From assembly GCA_003255065.1 (NCBI GenBank), contig QAOA01000583.1, forward strand, positions 133,954 to 197,953: a stretch of DNA of 64,000 bases, in the 5' to 3' direction. The notes below the pieces were generated by a model. The model did not search any database. It was given only the letters and a program-made list of their open reading frames with translations, and had not been told where the DNA came from. The position numbers and the translations under genes are program-made. Shown here piece after piece: positions 49,129 through 60,423 of the stretch. This DNA comes from Cercis canadensis. Its lineage: Eukaryota; Streptophyta; Magnoliopsida; Fabales; Fabaceae. Each line of letters begins with the position of its first letter. Positions within the stretch are counted from its first letter, which is position 1.

Positions 49129-49610
49129 ATAGGATTTAACCTTAATCAAACTACTGTTAGTTTTGAGAGATACTCAAGGCGTTGGATGTTGGTTCAATGA
49201 GACGTATTGCTGAGAGTGAGAAATGGGAGGGCGAAATTTAGCATCCAAATTCCAAAGTAACAATTGTTGATGATTATTCAGTATTAAATGGAGCTGGTTC
49301 AAGGAGGGAGAAAAAAGAACACTAAGCTACCCTTTCTTCTTTGGGAAGGGTGTTGGGTGAGTTTAAGTGAATCCCACAATGTAATTTTAGTGTTATTGTA
49401 AAAATCTCATAAACTCCAATGACTGAATTTATCAAGACTTTCTTATGACTTCAAAATTACTTTGTGAATTTCACCCGAACCCACCCAACTAGGTGAGTGG
49501 GTAGCATTAACCTGGGGTAGGATAGCATTCGTCAAAACAAAATTCAACTACCTCAACTAAACAACTAGCACTTTGTTTGCTCGGGTTTATTATTTTCAAC
49601 CTATTACATT

Positions 49611-49928
49611 GAGTAAAACACTTTTTTGGTTCATGAAAGATGCAATCATAATTAATTTAGCTTTTGAAATTTTTTGTGTCATTTTAGTCTCTAAAAAATA
49701 ACTCTATCCATAGCCTTTTGTCTATTTTCCCTTAGTAAAAGTTAACAAAACCTTTCATGTGACAATTACATGTTAAATACCGATATGACCAGTTTTGTAG
49801 GTAGGAGTTGGTGGAAGACTATTTTGATGGACAAATTTTTTTTCAAAGACTAAAGTTAGGCTAAAAATATTTTATAGACTAAATTGACTGTACATGTATA
49901 TTTCAATGACCAAAAATAGATTTTACTC
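49611..49928. mobile_element. Mutator-type MITE, ~318 bp
   Basis: The ends are inverted repeats: gagtaaaacacttttttgg at the left, and the right end ccaaaaatagattttactc read in reverse. Similarity continues inward (atttag, ttttagtct). The outermost GAGTAAAA is the same as in the MULE at 7404. The flanking 9-mers (TATTACATT, TATATTTTC) agree only partly, so the target duplication is eroded or the boundary is off. No coding content. Confidence 0.5.
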
Positions 49929-51473
49929 TATATTTTCTTTGTATTCAAGTTGTCTAATTAAAGGTGGTTACTTTTTCATAAAATCTTGTTTTGAAGTTTT
50001 GGGCTTCGATTCAGGTTTGGTCTTTGTTTAAGTGTACTCTCTTTGTCTAAGCTGAATTTCCTTAGCTAACCCGAACTTGTTCTATTTACAAAGCATCCAT
50101 CTGTCAATTGAGCTGAAAAGTCATCCGTAGTGGGACTATTTGCAAGTTGCCACATTAGTTATTTTTGCAATTGAGAATATCCAATTTGGTCCACTATGGA
50201 AAGTGACGATGCTTGAATTGGACTCGAGATCAAGTAAATCTTGGAGATCAAATGAGATTGAGCTAATCTGCATAAGTAGAAAGAAATGGCCGGACTCTTG
50301 TTTCTGGGCTCTGAAGATTAAGTTAGGTTAGTCCAAGCTAAAAAAGAGTCATTAATAAGATATGAGTCAAAAGTCTTGTATCTGTAATAAAGGGATTATT
50401 TATAGGGGTGCTGAGAAAAATGAGAGTGATATGTTGTAGGTTTGGTTTGGCCATTTGGTATAATGGGCCTTTTGGATTTAAGCTTAAGATAAGGCATCTA
50501 CAGAAAGCAAGGATTATATGTGTGATTAAAAATGGAGGGAACGATTTGTTCAGATGACCAAATTGGAGGAACTAAAAGGGTAGTGAGCTTATTTGGAAAA
50601 AGAAAAAGAATTATTGCAAATTTTGAATGATGTTTTGTTCTCAAACTTGCTTATTGTCAGGAACTCTTACAAAATACAATCATTAAGTCATAAATTACAA
50701 TTTAATAAAAGAAATCCTATTCCTAATGGATCACCTCATCATTATTAACTATCAGCAATAAACGCTACACTATTTCGTAGTTCCAATGAAGGACAATAAA
50801 CATAAGGCTGGCACTACCATACCTGCAGTATATCCATACCTGCAGTGAGAAGCCAATGGAACTAAAACAAGTGGCCATGATTTTCGGTCAAATAACCTTG
50901 CATCCAAGTGTATTGAATTGTCAACGTGACCTCGTGACTTATTAAAATTACAGTGTTCACCCAGTATTATTAAAGAAATACTCTTTCAAGAGACAACATT
51001 TCTTTCCTTAGGTCATCAATATGATTGCTGTGAATTTACTAACTATGAACCCCTTATAGTTGAGTTCTTACCTATTAGGATTAGTATTAATTAGATTAAG
51101 TTCTTACTTATTAGATTAAATTCTAATTAGTTCTCATTCATTTGTTGTCCACAATTAAATTAATATTGATAATAAGGACTAAATTCATATACCTATTTAT
51201 GATTGTACAATTAATTTTATTTTAGTTCATAACTAGTTAGGATCGTTAAATTACTTATGTGAAAATTGTCAATTAGCACAATATTAGTATACACAAAATT
51301 TAATTAATGCTCACTATAATATTTTTTACATAATAAGTTTAACCTCATGATATTCTTTAACTCATTCCTCATTTCATAACTATTCATGATTACTATATTA
51401 AATCTCATGTGAGATTAACTTTGCCACTAAAATAGAGTATTTAATTAATAAATATTTATAGCTACTAAATTAA
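49929..51473. other. Non-coding stretch
   Basis: AT-rich. Frames such as 50140-50331 have no motif. The string catacctgcagtat / catacctgcagtga around 50819-50848 is a small local repeat. Nothing else recognised. Confidence 0.5.
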
Positions 51474-51998
51474 TCTCGTATGAGCCAACGAGAGTTGGTT
51501 TAGTTAGTAAGGATCGAAACATTTCACTTGTAAGGTTTAAAGTCGAATCCCACAGCTAATAGTCACCATTTGGTAGGCAATCTGTAAGTATCATTGTAAT
51601 CCCTCACTGAGGCTTGTGGCATACTCTGGCTTTGAAATGAGATAATCTCCCTTCAGTATAAACTTTTGTGCACCTAAAAAAAAAAAAAANATTCATGATT
51701 ACTATATTAAATCTCATGTGAGCATTAACTTTGCCACTAAAATAGAGTATTTAATTAATAAATATTTATAGCTACTAAATTAATCTTGTATGAGCCAACG
51801 AGAGTTGGTTCAGTTAATAAGGATCGAAACATTTCACTTGTAAGGTTTAAATTCGAATTCCATAGCTAATAGTCACCATTTGGTAGGCAATTTGTAAGTA
51901 TCATTGTAAGCCCTCATTGAGGCTTGTGGCATACTCTGGCTTTGAAATGAGATAATCTCCCTTCAGTATAAACTTTTGTGCACCTAAAAAAAAAAAAT
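51382..51998. other. Single-N junction at 51690 with repeated flanks
   Basis: 51382-51689 and 51691-51998 repeat a segment containing the SINE. Confidence 0.88.
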
Positions 51999-52007
51999 CC
52001 CGTATGA
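51474..52007 (+). mobile_element. tRNA-derived SINE (shown twice across an assembly junction)
   Basis: The SINE starts gccaacgagagttggtt at 51484. It has an A-box-like ttggtttagttagtaagg and a B-box-like gtttaaagtcgaatccc, then a ~150 bp tail region ending in an A run. The flanks TCTCGTATGA (51474-51483) and TCCCGTATGA (51998-52007) form a 10-bp target duplication with one mismatch. The unit at 51484-51689 and the one at 51794-51997 lie on either side of the single N at 51690, inside a repeated ~308-bp segment. There is therefore most likely one SINE copy, displayed twice. The two versions differ by about 4%. Confidence 0.85.
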
Positions 52008-52685
52008 TACATTTTTAAGTAGCACTCGACTAACATATAAAAAGCTTAATCCATGCCTCATTTTAATACTTTTGACACAACAAGGTTTATCTCACGAGAA
52101 ATGTTAACCATGCTTCACTTCCCAGATATCCAAGATATCTAAATTTAATGTGACCCCTCAATTTACCACGAATATAGAGAAATTTTAATGCTTTTCTATT
52201 TATACCACTTGGTTAATTTATGTGTCATTCTAATCCTTTTGACACAACTTAGGTGTTAATCTCATGAAAAAACTTTAACTCATGACTCATTTTATAGCTA
52301 TTCATGACAACTAAGTTTCCCACTACTATAAAGGAATCTTAATTGATGACCCCTAAATTAATTTCATGTGAGAAGTTGCTAATTGTCATAACACTAGTAC
52401 TAGTAGATAGAAAATTTAATTCTTGTCTCATTCTCGAACTTAACACAACTAAATTGGGAAGGTTTAATTCATAGTTTTTTTATGACCATTAAATTAATTT
52501 AATATGAGAAATTGTTAATTAACACATCATTATTATATAAAATGTTTATGTGTCAATAGAAACTTGTGACACAATTAAAATTATAAATAGTCTCATTTTA
52601 AAATATTGATAAGGTTAACAAAATTAGTCTTGTATAAGAATAAAAAGTTGAGGGTCAACATTAATCTGTTGATAAATATTAAAGA
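52008..52685. other. Non-coding AT-rich stretch
   Basis: Many degenerate phrases of the type 'taatctcatgagaa...ttaactcatgactcat' recur between 51300 and 52620, suggesting an old, strongly decayed tandem or dispersed repeat. No unit length could be fixed by eye. Confidence 0.4.
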
Positions 52686-53522
52686 AAATTATTGAAACTA
52701 AAATAGTGAAAAAAAAAGGTTTAAATATACTTTTAGTTTCTATGGTTTGGTAATAAGTTGTAATTTGGTCTTTCATTCTTTTATGTCATCATATCTTTAA
52801 CTTAGTTGGGAGGGCTTGACTACTTAAATTTGATGATAAGGGGACTTGATTATTGAAATTTGAAAGTAAAAGATCCAATTATAACTTTTAATAAACTAAA
52901 AACAACTCCGATTAAAAAAAAAAAAAAACTAAAAGAGAACAAAAGTGTATTATATGGCCATGACTCAGGAAATTCTAACACATGGCTTTAAGGTCACTTT
53001 CTTAATAAAAAAAAAAATATTTGTAATATATTTTTATTTTTAAATTCAATTATGTTGACTCATTTTGACTTCGTTAATCTTAATCTCACTAAATTTTCTT
53101 TCTTTTCAAATGTATGTATCATTTTCCCTATGAATGTCCTAATTAACAATTCTAACGATATCTTTTATTTTGTTCTTGGGAAATACCCTTTTCCTAGGAA
53201 ATTGAAGATAGTAATTAAAACTTTATTCTTCTCTAAAATTATTAATTATGTTTCCTTCATTTTACTTTAATATTTTTTTTTGTTTTTCATATTATCCTGT
53301 GCATCCCAGCACTACTCTTAGTTTGACAATAAGGGGGACTTGATTATTGAAATTTAAAAATAAAAGATTCAATTATAACTTTTAATAAATAAAGAAACAA
53401 CATTCATAAAAAAAATTAAAAGAACAAAAAGTGTATTATATGGCCATGATCCATGACTCAGGAAATTATTGAAACTAAAATAGTGAAAAAAAAAAGTTTA
53501 AATATACTTTTAGTTTCTATGA
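52686..53522. repeat. Permuted direct repeats around a MITE-like sequence
   Basis: Block A (52686-52744, attattgaaactaaaatag and then aatatacttttagtttcta) recurs at 53467-53522. Block B (about 52836-52990, acttgattattgaaattt, gtattatatggccatgact) recurs at 53325-53465. The order is A-B then B-A. Within 52720-52910 the ends pair as a weak inverted repeat (aagttgtaatttggtcttt with the complement of aagatccaattataactt), so the core may be a MITE. Confidence 0.6.
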
Positions 53523-53773
53523 TAAAAAAGTAGTAGGAAAAAGTCTAACTTACCCCATTTAACTTAGGGTCAATTACATTTTACCCCTAAATCTTTAAAA
53601 TGTTACGAGGAATTCCCATAAACTACTACAATGTGCAGAAAACACCCATTCGCAGATAGCCATTCAGAAAGAGACAGAAATTATCATGTGCTTCATACTT
53701 GATGGTTATTAATAGGTAATCCATCGTATTAATTGAATATTTGTTATTATTAAAATATTACCTTGTCTTCTAC

Positions 53774-53929
53774 CACTACAAGAAAACCCGTGATTTCTTT
53801 CAGAAATTTTTCAATGAATATAATTTCTTGAGAATTTCTAATGGAATTATCATAAAAAAGCATTTAATAAGATTTTCTCATGGAATTTCTCACAGAACAA
53901 GCAGTCATGAGAAAATTTCGTGAAAATAT
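53774..53929 (+). mobile_element. Second CACTA-type terminus
   Basis: CACTACAAGAAAA at 53774-53786 is identical to the CACTA end at 2536. It is followed by ~140 bp of subterminal-type sequence with recurring cagaaattt / gagaatttct / tggaatttct motifs. No inverted partner was found downstream to 64000. It runs directly into the MULE-type coding block at 53930. Confidence 0.6.
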
Positions 53930-54328
53930 ATGGGTGCGAAGCCTTCTCATAGTACAGCTACAGTGAGAAAGCTATGCGAGCATGGCCTCCACTGTGTTTT
54001 GCTGAAATTGAACACAGGAGCTAATCTGGGTAGGCCATTTCTGAGGTGCCCATTATACAAGATGACTAATTTGAGGTGCAAAATTTTTGAATGGGCAAAT
54101 GGGTGCCAATCATCAAACCATGTCAATGTTTCTGCCATGGAAAAGTTTGCGTGTAGAGTGGAATGCTTGGAGGGCCTTAAGGACAAAGTAGCAGCTTTGC
54201 AGGGTTTTAAGTTGAAGACAAAGAATGATATGAAGAAAATGAAGTCCATTGCCATTGCACAAGATAAGACAATAGAAAAAGAGAAGTATTCGGTTAGGGT
54301 GTTAGGGGTAATGCTTGTTTTGACTTGA
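53930..54328 (+). CDS. GRF zinc-finger / coiled-coil protein (MULE-associated, copy 2)
   Basis: 132 codons from ATG 53930 (MGAKPSHSTATVRKLCEHGL) without internal stops. The GRF finger (CEHGLHC, LGRPFLRCPLYK, LRCKIFEWAN) and the charged region (ECLEGLKDKVAALQGFKLK, TKNDMKKMKS) match copy 1 at 7806. The frame ends VRVLGVMLVLT at TGA, where copy 1 has AGT TGG and continues SWIVFAFHVI. The hydrophobic tail is therefore cut by a TGG-to-TGA change, and the remaining bases after the stop still encode IVFGFHVI. It is the best preserved frame of this block, while its partner transposase is deleted. Confidence 0.75.
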   Translation: MGAKPSHSTATVRKLCEHGLHCVLLKLNTGANLGRPFLRCPLYKMTNLRCKIFEWANGCQSSNHVNVSAMEKFACRVECLEGLKDKVAALQGFKLKTKNDMKKMKSIAIAQDKTIEKEKYSVRVLGVMLVLT

Positions 54329-55143
54329 ATTGTATTTGGTTTTCATGTGATTTAGTTTTAGAAATTTGTATTCTTTGGTTATGGTTTTTCAATATTAATG
54401 GTGTATCCTATTTCAAATATTGATGTTGAAAAATTCTTTATGGTGAAAAATGGTTATTGTTTATGGTTGTGTTTGTTCCTTTCTCTCCTTTATAGCTAAT
54501 GGTGGATGTGGTTTTTTAATAAAAAAATTTATGGACTTCATTGGTGTTCTTCTATTTTGTTGTATACAATTCCAAGTGACAACATTTATTTAAGGTATTT
54601 TGTCGAACATATCTCTTGCAATCCTTAAGCTACCACCCTTAAGTCACATTTGATCATGGACCCATCACCCAGTATCTATGTCTCTACTATAGGCACAGGC
54701 AATTGAAGCATTTTGATTTCATATGGCTCTACTCTCCAATGCTGTATGTCCTTGGACACCTTTAAAGCTGTTGAAAGCTAATCATTATTTACATATCCAG
54801 CAAACAAACAAGTCCAAGCAACCACATTTAACTATGCTAATATCAAACTCTTCCAACCCATATGCTACTTGAATTGATACCCAACCACTAAAATAGTTGT
54901 TAGCACATAAAAAAAGAAGATTGAAACAATAGACAAAAAATGAGCTTAATGAGAACATTCATTTTCATTGACTACTAGAAAAGTTGTATTACATAATAAT
55001 GCAGTTGACCTCCAAAAATCAAAATTTCATTCAATAATACAATGAAAGATTGATTCAGTAATACAAAACCTCCTAAAAATTATCAAAAGCTAAAAGCTCT
55101 AAAATGTAAGTAAATTCAGTAAATGCCAAGAGTTGCATTAGAA
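54329..55143. other. Spacer of MULE copy 2
   Basis: Non-coding; aligns loosely with the 8238-8690 spacer of copy 1 (tgttgtatacaattccaagtgacaac against tgttgtatgtaattgcaattgacac). Confidence 0.5.
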
Positions 55144-56590
55144 TCAATCTTTGTAGGAACTTTTTGCACTAGCTCGAGCCCTCCTTGCTATTGGCCTAGT
55201 TCCATTTGCACTATGCCTATTTCTTGTATTAGTAGGCTCATATCCAAGTGTGATGTTGCTTTGTACAAACTCTTGGGACCCATGGACATAGGGTCCAAAT
55301 GCTCTTTTCACTCTTTCACTTGATGATTGAAGTGTTTGCCTTGTAATGGGTTGCACATGAGTCTATACATTCACAAGCATCAAAGCAAAAAAAGTATGAG
55401 GCTAGTGACATGAAAAGAAACAAATAGCTTGACAGGTCAACCCTAGAAGACCTCACTTGTTCGTTACTATCCACTGTAGTAGCAGAAAAACCTTCACCAA
55501 GCTGCTTCTTTGGTGCAACATTCGGATTCTCGCCAGCTCCATCTACTATCCCTTGTGTTTTAGATCTACTTGAAGTCTAATTATGCATGATGAGATACAT
55601 ATTAGATTAAAGAACTAGAAACATATTTATTAAGGTATGAAATTAAAATAGATTTACCTTTGGTTTATTAGCTTTTTTAGCATGAGACCCTTTGCAATTC
55701 CTTTTATTATGTCCATCTCTGCCACATTTAGAGCATGTATGCACCAATCTTCTCTTGATCTTCTATTTATTTTAAGGTTGTTCTTGTTCTTGTGCTTGAT
55801 GTTTTTCTTCCTTCTCTACGGGATCCTTCTTCCTCTGAGTTTTGGGCCTGCCAGATGGTCTTCTCAATGGTAGTGGCTAAATTAGATAAAGTCCTGTAAC
55901 TGACCACAAATTTATCCCATTTACAGTATCTATGAATGGTGTATACACAGCCCTAAATGCATCAGTCCTCAAATATGGTTGCACAAATATGTCAACATTT
56001 TCATGGTGACAAGAAATAACACAAATTGTATGCACATAGGGAATACCACATAGATCCCACACTCTATAGCTACATGTCACTTCTTTAATATTCACCACAT
56101 ATCTAGTGTGTGAATCAACTAAAATCTCAAATTGAGCTTGAGCTAGGTCCCCTATCCAATGAGGTAACTACTACCTACTGTCCCATATGAGTGTTGAAAT
56201 TAAGTGTTTAGCCTTAGGACAAATTTGATCTTTGAATCTGCCCACCTTCTTTTTGTTGTCAGTCATCTTGTTCATAATGTAAAGCCTAATGTCTTCCAAC
56301 ATTGACACTATAGGCTTACCCCTTGCCAGAAAAATCTTGCTATTGAATTGCTCACACATATTGTTGGTCAAGACTTGGCTCTTTGAATAAGTACTAAATC
56401 CAACTCTAGTCCACATCTTTGGATTAATCTTGTTTAGATAATCCCAAGCATATAAATTGAAATCCTTTAACTTCTACATATTTTCATTAAACATCTTCAT
56501 AGTTGTAGATCTTGCATATGAGGACTCTTCTTAAAACATCCTTCATGATGAAGACACAAACTAAATGGGACAAATGCCATTCTATTCTCA
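55144..56590 (-). pseudogene. Internally deleted MURA transposase relic (copy 2)
   Basis: The minus strand has the transposase start (MAFVPFSLCLHHEGCFKKSP near 56580). After the deletion junction at ~56515 come VLTNNMCEQFNSKIFLA, the SWIM region (CSYRVWDLCGIPYVHTICVI), a CCHC knuckle around 55700, and the final exon (PITRQTLQSSSERVKRAFGP, ending at 55144). Relative to copy 1, the acidic region, the MuDR N-terminal domain and both catalytic Asp motifs are missing, so it cannot encode transposase. At the junction both parental contexts contain CA (cttgCA / agcCA), a 2-bp microhomology as in abortive gap repair. Several further stops are present. The first SWIM position reads CSY instead of CTC. 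Confidence 0.85.
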
Positions 56591-56641
56591 AATAAAAAAT
56601 ACAAATACAAAAATTAATTACCAAATTAAGGACTCACAAGT

Positions 56642-56815
56642 AGGGGTGTAATCGGTCCGATTCAGTTAGGTTTACACCCCAAACCGACACTGAACCGACA
56701 AACTAAATCGGTTCAATTCAATTTTTCAAAATTTTCAGAGTAAAACCAAATCAAACAGAACCAGTCTATTTCAATCGATTTAGTCGGTTTTCAAAGGTAA
56801 CTCAACAAATGAACT
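56642..56815. mobile_element. Possible hAT-like terminus fragment
   Basis: taggggtgtaatcggtccga followed by repeats of the aaccga / atcggtt type resembles ends of common plant hAT-derived repeats. No opposite end was found. It begins exactly where similarity to MULE copy 1 stops. Confidence 0.35.
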
Positions 56816-57133
56816 AAAAAAAAAAAAATACAAACCAAAAACAGCCAACATTATAACTTGAATGATCTTAAAACAAATAGCACTACAAGCACTGAGTCAG
56901 ACAAGTAGAACTCGAATTCTTCAGCCGTGTAAGCCGGATTTAATGGCGCAGCTGTGGCTTGGCATTTAATTATGGCCATGGACAATATCACAGATTGTAA
57001 AATGAAACATAAATGTCTCAATCATCAAATTGGAAAAGATAAAAAAAATAAAGATGATTTCTTGTTTGGTAGCTGAGAAAACTGAGGAGCAAAATAAAGC
57101 AGCACTAAGGTGATAACAGTGAAATCTGAAAGT
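56816..57133. other. Non-coding stretch
   Basis: No recognised feature up to the LTR edge at about 57134. Confidence 0.4.
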
Positions 57134-58225
57134 TGCAGCTTCTATTCCTAGAGGGGGTGAATATGAATTGTTAAAAAAAAAGTTGTTCTTAAAAACTGAT
57201 TCAAATCATAGATTTGTTGAAGAACTAGTTCTTACAAACTAGTTCTTTAACAAATACCAGATTGAAATATATCGAAATAACTTAACAAATCATGTATATC
57301 AAAACAGAGAAATAACCAGAGATGAAGATAAGAGAGATCAGACAGAGATTTTATAGTGATTCGGCTTAACATGCCTACATCCACTTTTCCTATGTCAATG
57401 GGGTTCCACTATACTTCAAGTTTATTTTTCCAAGCTTAACTCCCATGGTTTTTGTTTCTCAAGCTCACCATGAACTCTCTCTCTCTCTAACTCACTAGTG
57501 ATCACTCTCATGAATTTCTCCCATAGAAATTCAAGATACAAAACCTAAGTGTTTTGATTTAGCCCCAAAGAAGAACTCTCTCACAAAGTAGATAAATTAC
57601 AATGAAAATCTTGAAGCATGAAGGAATGGCCGAGAGGAAGAAGAAGAAGAAGAAGAAGAGCAAAGCTCTCAACAATGGCTTCTTTCTCTCACTAAAATGT
57701 TTTTCTTCTTTCTACTCTTCATGCATGCCCGAAGCCTTGGAGTCTCATTTCTTTTATTTGTTTCCTTATGCATGTGAAAAGCCAAATGGTGAGGGAAAAG
57801 AGGAGCCACCAACTGGCTAACTCCTTGTCAATCAATCACATGACTTTTGTCCTTTTGGTCCACAAAAGTCTCTCTTTGTGTAAGATGGTAGATAAACTTT
57901 CTTGAAAAATGGACTTGTCAAAGAGCACTTGAAAAGGTAACCTTCCATTCTCTAAGAATACAACTCTTAGTCAAATTGTAAAAAGGAAAACTTTGGCTGG
58001 AGTCTGTGTGAGACTTTGTCCACATCAGCAATCTTTGAGACTCTTCACATATGCAAGAACTAGTTCTCAAGAACAAGTTCTTCAAGACTTCATTTAAGGA
58101 TTGTTCTAGATAACAACTTAAAAACTCAACATAGATTAATAGCAACAAGACAAACAACACATATAAGAAATAGCAAGGCATTATTGTTATCATCAAAACA
58201 GGTTCAGAGACTTGTGGGGCTAACA
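57134..58225 (-). repeat. 3' LTR of Sirevirus-like element
   Basis: On the minus strand it begins TGTTAGCCCCACAAG at 58225, right after a purine-rich stretch (aaaaatggagggat). It is inferred to end ...GAATAGAAGCTGCA at 57134; the partner LTR is outside the window, so that edge is approximate. It contains two copies of the palindrome AGAACTAGTTCT. Confidence 0.65.
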
Positions 58226-58759
58226 ATCCCTCCATTTTTGATGATGACAATAATGTGTTGAGAAAAGCTCCCCCTTAATGTATACCAATGAGAACTGAAG
58301 AATCAGTTCTCTAGCATTAGATAGCAGAAGATGGCAGAAGGGAGTTTTCGCAATTGACCTGTTCAATATCTAGAAATTATACCATAGACCTGTTCAATAG
58401 CAGTTCAAACAGACTATCCCATAATAGTTCAAACAAACTATTCCACATAATTTCTCCCCCTTTGGCATTATCAAAAAGATGGGGGCACCATAATATCAAC
58501 CAGATTAGAGCAAACTAGATCACATGATCAAAATAATCAAATCAGAGTAGTAAAGGGATCAGAGCACTAGATCAACCAAAATGAAGCATTAACATATCAA
58601 AATAGTTCAAATCATGTTACAATCAGTCAAGCAATGTTTGAGATATATGATGCAAGTGAAACAGTAAAAGCAATAGGCTAAAAAAGTGTTTACCTATGCT
58701 ACATGTACATTTGAAAATGTGACAAAAGTCATCCAAAAAATAGTAAAAGATAAGCTAAT

Positions 58760-60423
58760 CAGAAGAAGAAGAAGGTTGTTGAGATGCAAGCCAAGCTGCC
58801 AATTTTTCTTTGATGATTGCCAAATCTTTCTCAATAGCTGCCATCCTTGCATTTGAGTCAAAAACCAAAGTCTAGAAGAAATTTAAGCGCCTTCCAATCT
58901 GATTAGCTAGCTCATGTGGATTAACTGAAGTGATCCATTCTTCATGATCTACCCTTTCAGAAGGTTGAGCTGGAGGAACTAAATTTTTGGCTTTCTTGGA
59001 GGGTTGAGAACTGGTTGAAGGTTTTGCAGCCTTCCTTTTTGACTTGACATTAGGGGAACTGGTTGATGTTGCCTACTGCTTTCCTTTGACAGAGGTTTGA
59101 CTTAATGATGGATCAAGTGAAGAGATAGTAGCTAGCAGAGGTATTTTTATCACAAGTTTGGTAGGAAGAGCTTCAAACTCGAAATGGGATAAATCAATCT
59201 TAAAGTATTTGCACAATTTGACAATTATCATGCCATAGGCAAGACTAGTTTTAGTTCTTGACCCTTTGACAGATGAAGCCATAGTGCTTAAGATTAATCT
59301 AGGCAAATTTTAAAGGAAGTTGATGCTTTAGGTGATACAACAGATACAGGTTAGGAGTAATGAACTCATTATGGCTGGCAATTCTGGGTAAGAGGTGAGA
59401 AGTAATGATTTTGGCAAGAGTTCTGGTTAGGGAATCAAAACAATGTATGGATGGAGGTCTTCCTTGACCTCGCTGATTAGGAAAAGCACATAAGGATACC
59501 ATTGCATCATCATATGGTATGAAATCAGATGGCCAGATTTTTTGAACAAATCTAGAATCCCCTTTTAATTGTAATTTCAGAATACTGGCCTTGGAAGTGG
59601 ATGGTGAAGCTAATGGGGTCGATGCCTTGGCTCGAGGAAAAGTAATTTGTGCTTTTGATCTTAGCATGAATACTGTCTTTCTGACCAGTATTTTCTTTCT
59701 CTTTGGTCTTGCAGCGTGCTCAGAAGACTGAGGAACTGAAGCAAGCTCAGATTCTTTAGCAGGTGAATCAATTTGAGGATCAGGAATGGATGAAGTTTCT
59801 GATGGCTTAGGGTTACCAGTGGGTGATGAAGGAGAAGTAATTGGGGATAAAGGAGGAATGGCTGAGGAAGACATAGAGGGTGGAGCTTCGAGGAGAAGCC
59901 ATGGAAGCAGTGGTTCTGGGATAGGTTCATTTATGGGTGAAGATGGAGGAGAAGGCATTTTACCTTTGCCTTTGTCAGAGCGAGAAGTAAATTGCTTTGC
60001 TTTCTGGATAATTGGTTCAAGATCTTCTTGTTCCTTTGAAGAAGATGAATCCTCCACCTGGATTGGCTTCTCACGAGATGAATCCTTTACAACCTTTCCC
60101 TTGAACCGAGCTCTCAATCTTTGACTTGCCTTTCTTCTATCCATTACTTTGGTAATTAACTCCCAAGCTTTATAGACCAGCAAACAATGAAGCACGTACT
60201 GGAAATCACCAAGGAATGAGGATGAATGTGCAGAGTGGATACGGGAAAGGAGGGAAACAAGGGAGAGAGAAAATGCAGAAGAAGATGAACAGTTAGGTTC
60301 AGTTTCGAAGGAGGAAGAGAAAGATGAAGCCTGAGAATGAATAAAGCAAAATGATGCATTCTGGCCAAAATGAATAATAGCTCTGAGAGCACAAGTGAAA
60401 TGCACGTTTCGGCTAGAGGCCAA
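58760..60423 (-). pseudogene. Envelope-like region of the Sirevirus-like element (fossil)
   Basis: The minus strand holds a long frame (60423-59299) with a basic start (MDRRKASQRLRARFKGK), Ser/Pro-rich stretches (PSPPSSPINEPIPEP), a basic cluster (RPKRKKILVRKT) and a conserved-looking globular part (FVQKIWPSDFIPYDDA, SLTRTLAKIITSHLLPRI). Further pieces follow down to 58760 (SLAYGMIIVKLCKYF, then a coiled-coil-like MAAIEKDLAIIKEKLAAW). Position after pol and composition fit the envelope-like frames annotated in Sireviruses. Function is not established, and it is broken in a few places. Confidence 0.65.

Larger units (their letters stand above)
42764..49136 (+). mobile_element. Ty1/Copia LTR retrotransposon, broken
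   Basis: LTRs at 42771-43458 and 48434-49128 (~0.69 kb) begin TGTTGGTATTTCATT and end CTTGGGAACA. The string TAGGATT flanks both outer ends (42764-42770, 49130-49136), so a target duplication is present although its exact edge is ambiguous by 1-2 bases. Parts in Copia order are gag C-terminal part with knuckle, protease, integrase, reverse transcriptase and RNase H. The LTRs differ by roughly 4-6% by eye, so insertion is not recent. It is broken in several places. Three single-N assembly junctions with repeated flanks (43550, 45597, 48209) fall inside. Confidence 0.93.

Noticed and set aside
50140-50331. 63-codon frame considered as a small gene.
   Set aside because: No motif, no splice or promoter context, typical of chance frames in AT-rich DNA.
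51484-51689. tRNA gene, because of A- and B-box-like motifs.
   Set aside because: No cloverleaf can be drawn, and the body plus A tail and target duplication mark it as a SINE.
57602-57820. 72-codon frame with a poly-Lys run, considered as a nuclear protein.
   Set aside because: It lies inside the LTR of the Sirevirus-like element and the Lys run comes from an (AGA)n repeat.
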